Of a stretch of DNA of 10,498 nt, positions 1 through 5,360 are shown piece after piece. The position numbers and the translations under genes are program-made. Origin of the DNA: Clostridia bacterium (GTDB taxonomy: Bacteria > Bacillota_A > Clostridia > Oscillospirales > CAG-272). The stretch lies in contig JAFXWT010000309.1 in assembly GCA_017542695.1 (NCBI GenBank), positions 1 through 10,498 of the forward strand, written 5' to 3'. Every line of letters begins with the position of its first letter. Position 1 is the first letter of the stretch. The notes under the pieces were generated by a model. That model was not told the DNA's origin. It saw only the letters and a list, made by a program, of their open reading frames with translations, and did no database searches.

Positions 1-98
1 ACGAGACTTTTGTAGTCCATCCCATCTTCAATTCGAGACGGCGCGGCGTTCTGCTGTTTGACTGTCTTTTTTCTTTCTGTGGTAGGCTTTTGTGCCAT
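1..98 (-). CDS. N-terminal part of an unknown basic protein, cut by the window edge
   Basis: An open frame starts with ATG at 98-96 and runs off the left edge after 32 complete codons. The start is well supported: AGGAGG at 103-108 sits 4 nt upstream and overlaps the TAG stop of nrdG. The visible N-terminus is hydrophilic and rich in Lys, Gln and Thr (MAQKPTTERKKTVKQQ), with no signal peptide or membrane segment, and resembles a flexible basic tail of a DNA- or nucleotide-binding protein. That resemblance is only compositional. It follows nrdG with an 8-nt gap and is probably in the same transcript. The function cannot be named from so short a fragment. Confidence 0.7.
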   Translation of the reverse strand, partial: MAQKPTTERKKTVKQQNAAPSRIEDGMDYKSL

Positions 99-102
99 AC
101 TT

Positions 103-108
103 CCTCCT
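103..108 (-). promoter_or_regulatory. Strong Shine-Dalgarno site of the left-edge gene
   Basis: On the minus strand AGGAGG lies 4 nt before the ATG at 98. Its first three bases fall inside the nrdG stop region, since the TAG stop occupies 107-109, so termination of nrdG and initiation of the next gene are physically linked. Confidence 0.7.
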
Positions 109-589
109 AAATAATCCTTTCTGCGTATTGGTTGTCTGATGCAAGATTAACACCGAGAACTTCGTCGTAGTGTGGTTTTTGATCTGGGCGAAAGCGGCCA
201 TATTTCATTATGACGTTTCCTCCAACCCACTTAAGTTGTTCTATTTGTAGTGCAATCTCGCTTTTGTCGTAGCCTGTATAGATGATCACTGTGTCTAAAC
301 AATGATACTTTACTCTTAATAACGTGATGAACCGAAACACATCTCTAAAGCTATCCATTGGTTCGAGACCACCAAAGCATATGGATTTTGTTATTTTGTT
401 GTTAAGGTACCTTTGTATCAAAGAGTCCTCGTCAGCCTCTATGCTTGGGGCTAATGCGAGTTCGCTGTTTTGACAACAGCGAAGCCCGCATTCCTTTTCG
501 CACTTAAATGAGCATTCTGGCATAGCGATGAACATCGACGGCTCTTTGTAGTTGACAAAGTCCTCAAATGTTACTCCCTTTACCTTCAT
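107..589 (-). CDS. nrdG: Anaerobic ribonucleotide reductase activating protein (radical SAM activase)
   Basis: The protein has 160 residues, the usual size of NrdG. NrdG uses a 4Fe-4S cluster and S-adenosylmethionine to place the glycyl radical on NrdD. Seen here: a cysteine-rich cluster CSFKCEKECGLRCCQN (residues 26-41), the GGLEP motif (73-77; compare GGEP of radical-SAM proteins), YTGY (104-107) and a C-terminal GVNLASDNQ element (146-154) typical of NrdG. The classical motif is C-x3-C-x2-C followed by Q/H-N. Here C26 and C30 fit, but eight residues separate C30 from C39-Q-N, with extra cysteines C34 and C38. The ATG overlaps the nrdD stop as ATGA. A Shine-Dalgarno site is weak (AAGG about 12 nt upstream), which suggests translational coupling to nrdD. 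It ends in TAG. Confidence 0.93.
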   Translation of the reverse strand: MKVKGVTFEDFVNYKEPSMFIAMPECSFKCEKECGLRCCQNSELALAPSIEADEDSLIQRYLNNKITKSICFGGLEPMDSFRDVFRFITLLRVKYHCLDTVIIYTGYDKSEIALQIEQLKWVGGNVIMKYGRFRPDQKPHYDEVLGVNLASDNQYAERII

Positions 590-2562
590 CCCATGATGTG
601 ATCCTTTTCAAGAACATTGTACCATTGACGTTTGAAGAACTCGTTCTTCCTGATTCTTTGATACCCGCTCACCGGTGTGTAGAACCCAACTACGCGGGCA
701 TACGTATCAACTGCTTTTTCGCCACACTTCGGGCATGTGCTTGTTCCGATGAAGGCGTGTTTGTGCGAACACACACTGATTTTTGTTGTGAAAGCGAAAT
801 AAATCACCCCGCTCGCTGCGACGTAGTTCAGCATATCCCACGCCTCGTCTGTTGTGGCAAATCGGTTTTCTATGTCGATATGCGCGATGCAGCCACCGCC
901 GCACTTTGCGTCGAACAGACTTCCAAGCCTACACTTTTCCTGAATCGTGCATTTCTCCATAAGAGGAATCCACTGGTTGGAGTAGATGAAGTACTTGTCT
1001 TGCTCGAACAGAAGATTATCTGCAGCACAGATAACTCCTGCGCAGTTCTCTGCGGGAATCATCTCAATATTGAACGAGAAGTCACACGGGAAAGAGTCCT
1101 TAACTTCGTTCATCGTGTCGAGGATTTGCGTCGCAAACTCAACAGCCTCATCCGAGTAGTATTTATTACCGAACTCATCGGTATTGATGAGACCGAACAT
1201 GTCCATAACTTCGTACATTCCGATCCCGCCAATCGTACAAAACTGCTTGTCGAGTTCGACGGCGCCATCTTGATAGTTGGGGAGAAGCCCCTTCTCGATA
1301 TTTCTCTTGATAATTCTGCGCATAGAAGTAAGCGCCTTACAATCAAGGAGAACTCTTTCTTTCAAGATGTCGAGATACTTCTTCTTGTTGAGCTTGGATT
1401 CGTATGCAATTCGCACGAGGTTAATCGTACTCACTCTGCAAGATCCGACGGACAAGGCGGTTCCACCGATGGAATTGATAAACGCGTCGAGCTTCTTCGT
1501 GTCGCTCAACAGACGGCAACAATTCGACAGAATGCCAACATTATCGGAGCAGAAGAAGTTGCTATCCGACCATTTAATGTTATGATCTGAGCACCAGCGG
1601 GCAAATTCTGCATCGACAAAGATGTTCCAGTCATGGGTCTCGAACATCGAAGCGAGTTCCTCCTGACCAATATTGCTCCTACGAAGTAAAGAATACGAAA
1701 GGACGGGGTATGTAAACATATTTTCGTTTTCACGAATTTGGCTCACAACCTCCATGAACACCTTTTCGCACTCTAACAGGTTTTCAATTTGGTCGATAGC
1801 GTAGGTGCCATCCGGAAACTCAACTCCTCCGAACAAAGACTCGAGATACGGTCTGTCAAAGATTGATACGTTTGTGAAAGCCGCTTGGTCGATTCTCAAG
1901 AATGGTTGATTGAGTCTATAGATGAACTTTTGGAAACTCTGGCGGAGATACGTGTCCGGATCTTTGAGGTAGTACCCGTTCTCGACGTCCTTCTTCCAGA
2001 AATAGTACGCCCAGAGAATGACGTTCGGCATGCCGACTGCGCCGCTTTGTCTGTTTGACAAAAATGACACGAATTCGATGACGTCGTCAAAGTACGTCGT
2101 GAGATGCCGCGGCGGCTGATTATTGTATCCGTTGATGAAGAACAAGCCCTCTTTTGCGAGTCTTGTAAAGTCGTTCGCCCAACAGTAGGAGAAGAAGCTC
2201 GCCGTCGCGGAATCGTTCAGATAGAACCCTTTGCTGAATTCCTGCTCGAACCACTGCTTTGCTGTGCGCAAACCCCACATCTTTTTCATCTCAAGGAAGA
2301 TTTTGTGCAGCCCGAAGAGCTTGTCCTCGCTCTTCCCTTTTTCTGTCATGAAACTACGGATGTCTTTGTGTCTCGATCCTGCGCTCGGGTCGATTGTGGC
2401 GTCGGCTACCGTATCGCTCGCGATGAAGTTGTCCAAGAAGCAGCTCGGGTCAAGCTGTTCTTCGGAAATGCCGTTGATAACCTCGAAATCGTGCCCATAT
2501 TTGTTTTTGAGATATTCGAGAGTTCTTTCGAAGTCAGGATTGAGTTTGATTTGGATGTTCAT
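586..2562 (-). CDS. nrdD: Anaerobic (class III) ribonucleoside-triphosphate reductase catalytic subunit, lacking the ATP-cone
   Basis: This 658-residue glycyl-radical enzyme reduces ribonucleotides to deoxyribonucleotides without oxygen. Family signatures seen: SNRQSGAVGMP (169-179), PVLSY (286-290), CCR at 348-350 where the thiyl-radical cysteine is expected (probably C349), VSTINLVRIAYES (377-389), IGGIGMYE (444-451), IPAE (502-505), and the C-terminal RVVGFYTPVSG, which places the glycyl radical at G626. The zinc site just before it has C598, C610 and C613, with His at 600 and 602 instead of the usual fourth cysteine. The N-terminal ATP-cone normally fused to NrdD is absent and is encoded separately two genes upstream. 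The ATG overlaps the nrdH stop as TAATG, with a GAGGAG-type Shine-Dalgarno site about 10 nt upstream. The stop is TGA, overlapping nrdG. Adjacent nrdH suggests a redoxin reductant rather than formate, which is inference. Confidence 0.95.
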   Translation of the reverse strand: MNIQIKLNPDFERTLEYLKNKYGHDFEVINGISEEQLDPSCFLDNFIASDTVADATIDPSAGSRHKDIRSFMTEKGKSEDKLFGLHKIFLEMKKMWGLRTAKQWFEQEFSKGFYLNDSATASFFSYCWANDFTRLAKEGLFFINGYNNQPPRHLTTYFDDVIEFVSFLSNRQSGAVGMPNVILWAYYFWKKDVENGYYLKDPDTYLRQSFQKFIYRLNQPFLRIDQAAFTNVSIFDRPYLESLFGGVEFPDGTYAIDQIENLLECEKVFMEVVSQIRENENMFTYPVLSYSLLRRSNIGQEELASMFETHDWNIFVDAEFARWCSDHNIKWSDSNFFCSDNVGILSNCCRLLSDTKKLDAFINSIGGTALSVGSCRVSTINLVRIAYESKLNKKKYLDILKERVLLDCKALTSMRRIIKRNIEKGLLPNYQDGAVELDKQFCTIGGIGMYEVMDMFGLINTDEFGNKYYSDEAVEFATQILDTMNEVKDSFPCDFSFNIEMIPAENCAGVICAADNLLFEQDKYFIYSNQWIPLMEKCTIQEKCRLGSLFDAKCGGGCIAHIDIENRFATTDEAWDMLNYVAASGVIYFAFTTKISVCSHKHAFIGTSTCPKCGEKAVDTYARVVGFYTPVSGYQRIRKNEFFKRQWYNVLEKDHIMG

Positions 2563-2771
2563 TATTGCTGCTCTCCTCTTTCTGCGATCCAGTTGACTGC
2601 TTCTGCGTAGCCCATGTCGATTTCAAGAACAGGCGCTTCTTTGAATCCCATCGCGAGCATCTTATCGACGGAATTCAGCTCTTCTTCGTAAGCAATTCCT
2701 TTCGAATCCAGCTTCTTTTTTAGGATGAGACACTTCGGACATCCTTCCTTTGAGTAGATTTTGACCTTCAT
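2562..2771 (-). CDS. nrdH: Glutaredoxin-like NrdH redoxin
   Basis: This 69-residue thioredoxin-fold protein has the redox motif CPKC (residues 11-14) right after the first beta strand (KVKIYSKEG) and a probable cis-proline loop at EAPVLEID (45-52). Size and motif fit NrdH/glutaredoxin proteins, which supply electrons to ribonucleotide reductase. It lies between the ATP-cone gene and the NrdD catalytic gene and overlaps both (ATGA upstream, TAATG downstream), so it is almost certainly made with them. GGAGG at 2779-2783 gives a 7-nt spacing to the ATG. The WSGFRP-like C-terminal motif of classical NrdH is not present, so it could equally be called a phage glutaredoxin. Its most likely partner is the adjacent NrdD, by context. 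Confidence 0.88.
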   Translation of the reverse strand: MKVKIYSKEGCPKCLILKKKLDSKGIAYEEELNSVDKMLAMGFKEAPVLEIDMGYAEAVNWIAERGEQQ

Positions 2772-3061
2772 TGATTTGCCTCCGTTTGTTTTTTTACCGT
2801 GTTCTTGATATAAATGTTCGCCACTTTGTATGCGCGTTCTTTCATGATCTCAATCGAGACCATGTCTTCGAGTTCTTCAACAGGCGTGTCGCAGGTTCTC
2901 TTCCTGACTCTCTCGTAAAGTCTCGAAACGATAAAATGAATGTCTTCTTTGAGGAGTCTTTCGCGAGGGTTCTCGACTGCGTCGTTTGCCTCGCGAATTG
3001 ACTCAATGATCTTTGAACGATCAAACTCAACAAGCTCTCCGTTGCGTTTGATGATCTTCAT
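2768..3061 (-). CDS. Stand-alone ATP-cone protein (allosteric module of class III ribonucleotide reductase)
   Basis: From the ATG at 3061 the protein has 97 residues and begins MKIIKRNGELVEFDRSKI, a textbook ATP-cone opening (K-R-(D/N)-G...F...KI). It continues through an all-helical part with EDMVSIEIM and ends soon after YKVANIYIKN, where NrdD proteins normally run into their catalytic domain. ATP-cones bind ATP/dATP and set the activity of ribonucleotide reductase or, in NrdR, repression. No zinc ribbon is present, so it is not NrdR. I chose ATG 3061 over the in-frame ATG at 3106 because GAAAGG at 3069-3074 gives a 7-nt spacing and the ATP-cone fold begins there. It overlaps the 3' end of the nucleotidase gene by 35 nt and nrdH by 4 nt (ATGA). 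It probably acts in trans on NrdD, which is inference. Confidence 0.85.
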   Translation of the reverse strand: MKIIKRNGELVEFDRSKIIESIREANDAVENPRERLLKEDIHFIVSRLYERVRKRTCDTPVEELEDMVSIEIMKERAYKVANIYIKNTVKKQTEANQ

Positions 3062-3614
3062 TGCCGTACCTTTCTTGTTTGATTTTTTGGATGATGTTGT
3101 AAACATCTTCCCATGACTCCGCTCTCTCTACGTTTTCGTTTGTGTGAAGAGAACGGTTGTGTGGAGCGTTCATTAAAATCTTCGTATAATGACCTCCTTC
3201 AAGGTTGTGAATTCCGTCGTCTACAAGCACATCTCCAGCAACCATTTGCTTCTTAGATGCGATGATTACGTTATCCCACGAAATCCACGGAAAATAGCGC
3301 CGAATTACATAATCAAATTTAGGTTTGATTGTGCGGTAATCAGTCGCCGTTAGGATGTAGACCTCATCCCCGTCGTCTTCAAGCCTCTTGAGATACTCAT
3401 TAGCATCTTGTCGCGGTCTCACTGTTTTCCAGAATTCCTCGTCGAGCAGAGGCTCGAAGACTTCTTCTTTTGTAAGCTCTGGAAAGAACGCGCATACATT
3501 CCACTCAGTGATGTCGTGTTGTGATACTTTCGTTCAGTGCTTCTTGTTGAGATAGTTGCACCAAGCCTCCAAAAGATATTCAATTGTGTCGTCCATATCT
3601 ACGAGGATTGTCAT
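3027..3614 (-). CDS. 5'(3')-deoxyribonucleotidase (HAD family, NT5C-like), interrupted by an in-frame TGA
   Basis: HAD phosphatases of this group remove phosphate from deoxynucleoside monophosphates. The frame from ATG 3614 has 196 codons including the stop. Codons 1-26 read MTILVDMDDTIEYLLEAWCN..KKH and carry HAD motif I, DMDD, with nucleophile D6 and D8. Codon 27 is TGA (3534-3536). The same frame then continues TKVSQHDITEW and carries motif II ILTAT (about 87-91), a lysine in ASKKQ (121-122) and motif IV VLVDDG (D132, D133), down to TGA at 3027. Homology on both sides without a frame change shows one gene. GAGG 7 nt before ATG 3614 and a 2-nt gap after the kinase gene support that start. 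The downstream part alone (GTG 3422 to 3027) lacks the nucleophile. A natural nonsense mutation, readthrough or a sequence error are all possible. Confidence 0.8.
3069..3074 (-). promoter_or_regulatory. Shine-Dalgarno site deciding the ATP-cone gene start
   Basis: GAAAGG on the minus strand lies 7 nt before ATG 3061 and inside the end of the nucleotidase reading frame. It favours 3061 over the longer frame opening at 3106, whose 15 extra residues (MFTTSSKKSNKKGTA) do not belong to an ATP-cone. Confidence 0.6.
3534..3536 (-). other. In-frame TGA codon inside the nucleotidase frame
   Basis: The codons read CAC TGA ACG in the frame starting at 3614. From my memory of the family, glycine is common here (K/Y-H/Y-G-T), so a single change GGA to TGA would explain it. 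Nearby genes use TGA as a true stop (nrdD, the ATP-cone gene, the kinase gene and others), so general reassignment of TGA is not supported in this window. Confidence 0.85.
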
Positions 3615-3616
3615 TG

Positions 3617-4204
3617 TCACGCCTCGTCGAAATCAAGACAAATCTGTTCCCACCATCCCTCAGGGCGGTCTTCTCTTGTGATTTGCTCACAAAGTTCTCG
3701 TGCTTTCAACTCAAGATCTTCAAGCGTGCCATCGTTCACGATGACGTGATCCGGAATGACTGAGTCAAGGGCTATTTCTGACGGATGGTTTTGCTGTTCT
3801 TCTGTGAGAGGGCTTTTGAAGTTCGGTCTCCGCACCCTCACGTATGTATATTTGAAACCTCTTTTGCCAATTCTACTTAATTCGTTGGGGAATCGGCTAT
3901 CGGCAACGATCACATAGTCCCACTCTTTCGGGAAGAAGGAGACGATGTCGATTACGAAATCAACCCAAAAGTTCTCGTTGCGCTTTCGAACGCCATCTGT
4001 TCCAACCTTCTGAAGGAGGGTTCTACCAGCCTCATCTTTGTTACCATCCCACCCGAAGTAGTTTTTGCACATATATTTCAAGAGGTCTGCGTAATGAGTA
4101 AGAAGAACCTTTGCTCCCTTTGCTTCGAGAGCGTTCTTCAAAAAAGCTGCCGTCGTGTCTTTTCCGTTTTGTGCTTTTCCGCCGATACAGATGAATTTCG
4201 TCAT
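3617..4204 (-). CDS. Deoxynucleoside monophosphate kinase (T4 gp1-like P-loop kinase)
   Basis: This 195-residue P-loop kinase probably converts dNMPs to dNDPs for phage DNA synthesis. Visible features: a Walker A loop GGKAQNGKDT (residues 8-17), RTLLQKVGTDGVRKRNENFW (61-80), a segment typical of phage dNMP kinases, ADSRFPNE (101-108; compare the D-x-R-F-x-N-E element of this family), and a C-terminal PDHVIVNDGTLEDL (151-164). Length matches the family. The ATG overlaps the stop of the upstream acidic ORF as ATGA. An AAGGAG site lies about 11 nt upstream, inside that ORF. It ends in TGA 2 nt before the nucleotidase start, so kinase and nucleotidase are likely translated together. The exact nucleotide specificity cannot be read from the sequence. 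Confidence 0.88.
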   Translation of the reverse strand: MTKFICIGGKAQNGKDTTAAFLKNALEAKGAKVLLTHYADLLKYMCKNYFGWDGNKDEAGRTLLQKVGTDGVRKRNENFWVDFVIDIVSFFPKEWDYVIVADSRFPNELSRIGKRGFKYTYVRVRRPNFKSPLTEEQQNHPSEIALDSVIPDHVIVNDGTLEDLELKARELCEQITREDRPEGWWEQICLDFDEA

Positions 4205-4539
4205 TTTTCAAACAGCTCCTTGTCTTCGGGATCTGCGAACTCTTTGTCTTCCTCGTATGCCTTTCTTCTTTCTTCTTCTTCTTTGCAGCGCCGATCGAGA
4301 CAAATCTTCTCTTCCTCTTCCGCAGTGACTCTCATAAATCTGTCTTCGCCGGTGTCCGGCTCGAATCTCGGATCTGTTGCGATCTCCATAACATAGATTC
4401 CGCAATCCTCGTATCTAAACAGCACCGTATAGTAGTTCTTTGTGAGAAGATCCATGAACTTGCCGACATCGAGAAGGAAATCTTCGTCACTGTCGTGCTT
4501 TTTTCTGTCCAGTACAATGTAGTTGTTTTCAACTTTCAT
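4201..4539 (-). CDS. Small acidic protein of unknown function
   Basis: The ORF codes for 112 residues that I do not recognise. The first half (MKVENNYIVLDRKK..., then LLTKNYYTVLFRYEDCGIYVMEI) looks like a small alpha/beta domain. The second half is a highly charged run rich in Glu, Asp, Arg and Lys (RVTAEEEEKI, CKEEEERRKAYEEDKE), probably a single long helix or coiled coil. No signal peptide, membrane segment or metal motif is seen. Expression is well supported: AGGAGG at 4548-4553 lies 8 nt before the ATG. The gene overlaps the ThyX-like gene by 11 nt and the kinase gene by 4 nt. Its place between two nucleotide-metabolism genes hints at an accessory role there, but this is guilt by association only. 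Confidence 0.8.
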   Translation of the reverse strand: MKVENNYIVLDRKKHDSDEDFLLDVGKFMDLLTKNYYTVLFRYEDCGIYVMEIATDPRFEPDTGEDRFMRVTAEEEEKICLDRRCKEEEERRKAYEEDKEFADPEDKELFEK

Positions 4540-5239
4540 CCTTGTTTCCTCCTGTAATTAAACCGCTCTCGGGGAGGGTTTCGATCCATTTGCAAAACTC
4601 TCTCCATTCAGGAAGTCTGTGATTCTTCCTTTGATGGTAGATCGTCTTTAACTGTCTATAGTTTGTTGTCATTCCGGCCGTCAGCTCAAAACCAGCGGGG
4701 TTGCTGTATAACAGTTCGAGATACAGCTCTTTCTTTTTTTCGTCGTCTCCTGCTTGAGGATCTCTTTCCATTTTGGAAACGTGGTCGTTGTATTGCTTCA
4801 GCTTTTTCTTCATGATATCAACCATACGTTTGTCAACATATTTGTTGTACGCCTTGTCGAGATCGAACTTTGCGATTCTGTGCATTGTGCTTTGAGAACT
4901 CACGAAGTCAAGAAAATGGTATCGTTCAGCTTCCACCCACGCTTTGTTAGAGAACGTCAGATCGAATTGAACAATGATTCCCGTGAGCATTTGGTCGTGC
5001 CCTGAGCCACACGGAGCTTGTGCGAGCTTCTTGATCCCTTCTGTAAGCTCCGTCGTCACGCTGTCAGTGTCGATAGACATCGGAAATTTCGCTCGGCGGA
5101 TTGCCTCTGCGAGTCCATATACCGCTGCGTTGTGAACACAATGAAACTCCCCGTCTTGAAGGTTGTAATAGTCGCAAATAGCCGGGTTCGCTGTTCCAAA
5201 CGCTGACATCATAGCAAGAAACGCTGTGTTGTCTCTCAT
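4529..5239 (-). CDS. Divergent ThyX-like protein (FAD-dependent thymidylate synthase family)
   Basis: The protein has 236 residues, the usual length of ThyX, which methylates dUMP to dTMP using FAD, NADPH and methylene-tetrahydrofolate. The match is by pattern, aligned by eye. GSGHDQMLTGIIVQFDLTFS (78-97) corresponds to the GH..x..EH..F.F strand of ThyX, and TNYRQLKTIYHQRKNHRLPE (192-211) to the N-x-R-x-L...R...H...W region that binds flavin and nucleotide. The family signature RHRxxSxNxxSxR is altered: the equivalent place reads RYHFLDFVSSQSTMHR (106-121), keeping the first Arg and the Q-S but not the RHR triplet. Catalysis is therefore uncertain. AAGGAG at 5249-5254, 9 nt before ATG 5239, fixes the start. 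Alternatives are a non-catalytic relative or an enzyme with a different nucleotide substrate. Confidence 0.6.
   Translation of the reverse strand: MRDNTAFLAMMSAFGTANPAICDYYNLQDGEFHCVHNAAVYGLAEAIRRAKFPMSIDTDSVTTELTEGIKKLAQAPCGSGHDQMLTGIIVQFDLTFSNKAWVEAERYHFLDFVSSQSTMHRIAKFDLDKAYNKYVDKRMVDIMKKKLKQYNDHVSKMERDPQAGDDEKKKELYLELLYSNPAGFELTAGMTTNYRQLKTIYHQRKNHRLPEWREFCKWIETLPESGLITGGNKDES
4540..4560 (-). promoter_or_regulatory. Ribosome-binding leader of the acidic ORF, similar to the leader of the preceding gene
   Basis: On the minus strand the bases before ATG 4539 read ATTACAGGAGGAAACAAGG. The leader of the preceding gene (before ATG 5239) reads ATTACAAGGAGATACAAGGA. The two agree at most positions outside the Shine-Dalgarno core. 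This leader also encodes the last residues of the ThyX-like protein (ITGGNKDES), so it is constrained by two functions. Confidence 0.45.
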
Positions 5240-5360
5240 TCCTTGTATCTCCTTGTAATGTTTTTGATTCTGTGTGCATTGGTAAAGATTGAAGAAGTAA
5301 TAGCGCGACCAGTAGAAGTAAAATTATTGGCACGCTGCCGTCAGGCATTCTCATTCTCAT
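5064..5360 (-). CDS. Possible small protein with one membrane segment (tentative)
   Basis: The polymerase stop (TAA 5371-5369) is followed 8 nt later by ATG 5360, opening a 98-codon frame. The first 40 residues fill the gap before the ThyX-like gene. They read MRMRMPDGSVP, then a strongly hydrophobic run IILLLLVALLLLQSL (residues 12-26), then a polar segment: a single membrane helix with a basic N-terminus. The remaining residues overlap the ThyX-like gene by 176 nt in another frame and look like an unconstrained Ser/Arg-rich read. AAAGG ending at the polymerase stop lies 11 nt upstream, a long but usable spacing. For: position, start cluster, clean hydrophobic helix. Against: the long overlap, and leucine-rich reads arise easily from pyrimidine-rich DNA. 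No function can be assigned. Confidence 0.3.
   Translation of the reverse strand: MRMRMPDGSVPIILLLLVALLLLQSLPMHTESKTLQGDTRNERQHSVSCYDVSVWNSEPGYLRLLQPSRRGVSLCSQRSGIWTRRGNPPSEISDVYRH
5240..5260 (-). promoter_or_regulatory. Ribosome-binding leader of the ThyX-like gene
   Basis: AAGGAG at 5249-5254 is followed by a 9-nt spacer and ATG 5239. The surrounding bases resemble the leader at 4540-4560, and a second AAGG lies just before the ATG. Confidence 0.55.

Noticed and set aside
568..1590. A 340-codon open frame on the plus strand, opposite nrdD.
   Set aside because: It lies entirely antisense to a clearly conserved catalytic gene, has no Shine-Dalgarno support I could see, and its translation is Cys/Val/Arg-rich without any motif. 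It is a codon-usage shadow.
3062..3106. A 15-residue N-terminal extension of the ATP-cone protein from ATG 3106.
   Set aside because: The extension is not part of the ATP-cone fold, and ATG 3061 has a better placed Shine-Dalgarno site.
3027..3422. A separate 131-residue gene starting at GTG 3422.
   Set aside because: The conserved protein continues upstream in the same frame through ITEWNV to the TGA at 3534 and beyond it to DMDD. GTG 3422 has only a distant GAGG, so this is the downstream piece of the interrupted nucleotidase rather than an independent gene.
3027..3614. General reassignment of TGA to a sense codon in this genome.
   Set aside because: TGA ends nrdD, the ATP-cone gene, the kinase gene, the acidic ORF and the ThyX-like gene at sensible overlap junctions, and no other conserved gene in the window has an in-frame TGA.
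3537..3614. Selenocysteine at the TGA of the nucleotidase.
   Set aside because: The position is not catalytic in HAD phosphatases and I recall it as usually glycine. I saw no convincing stem-loop just downstream.
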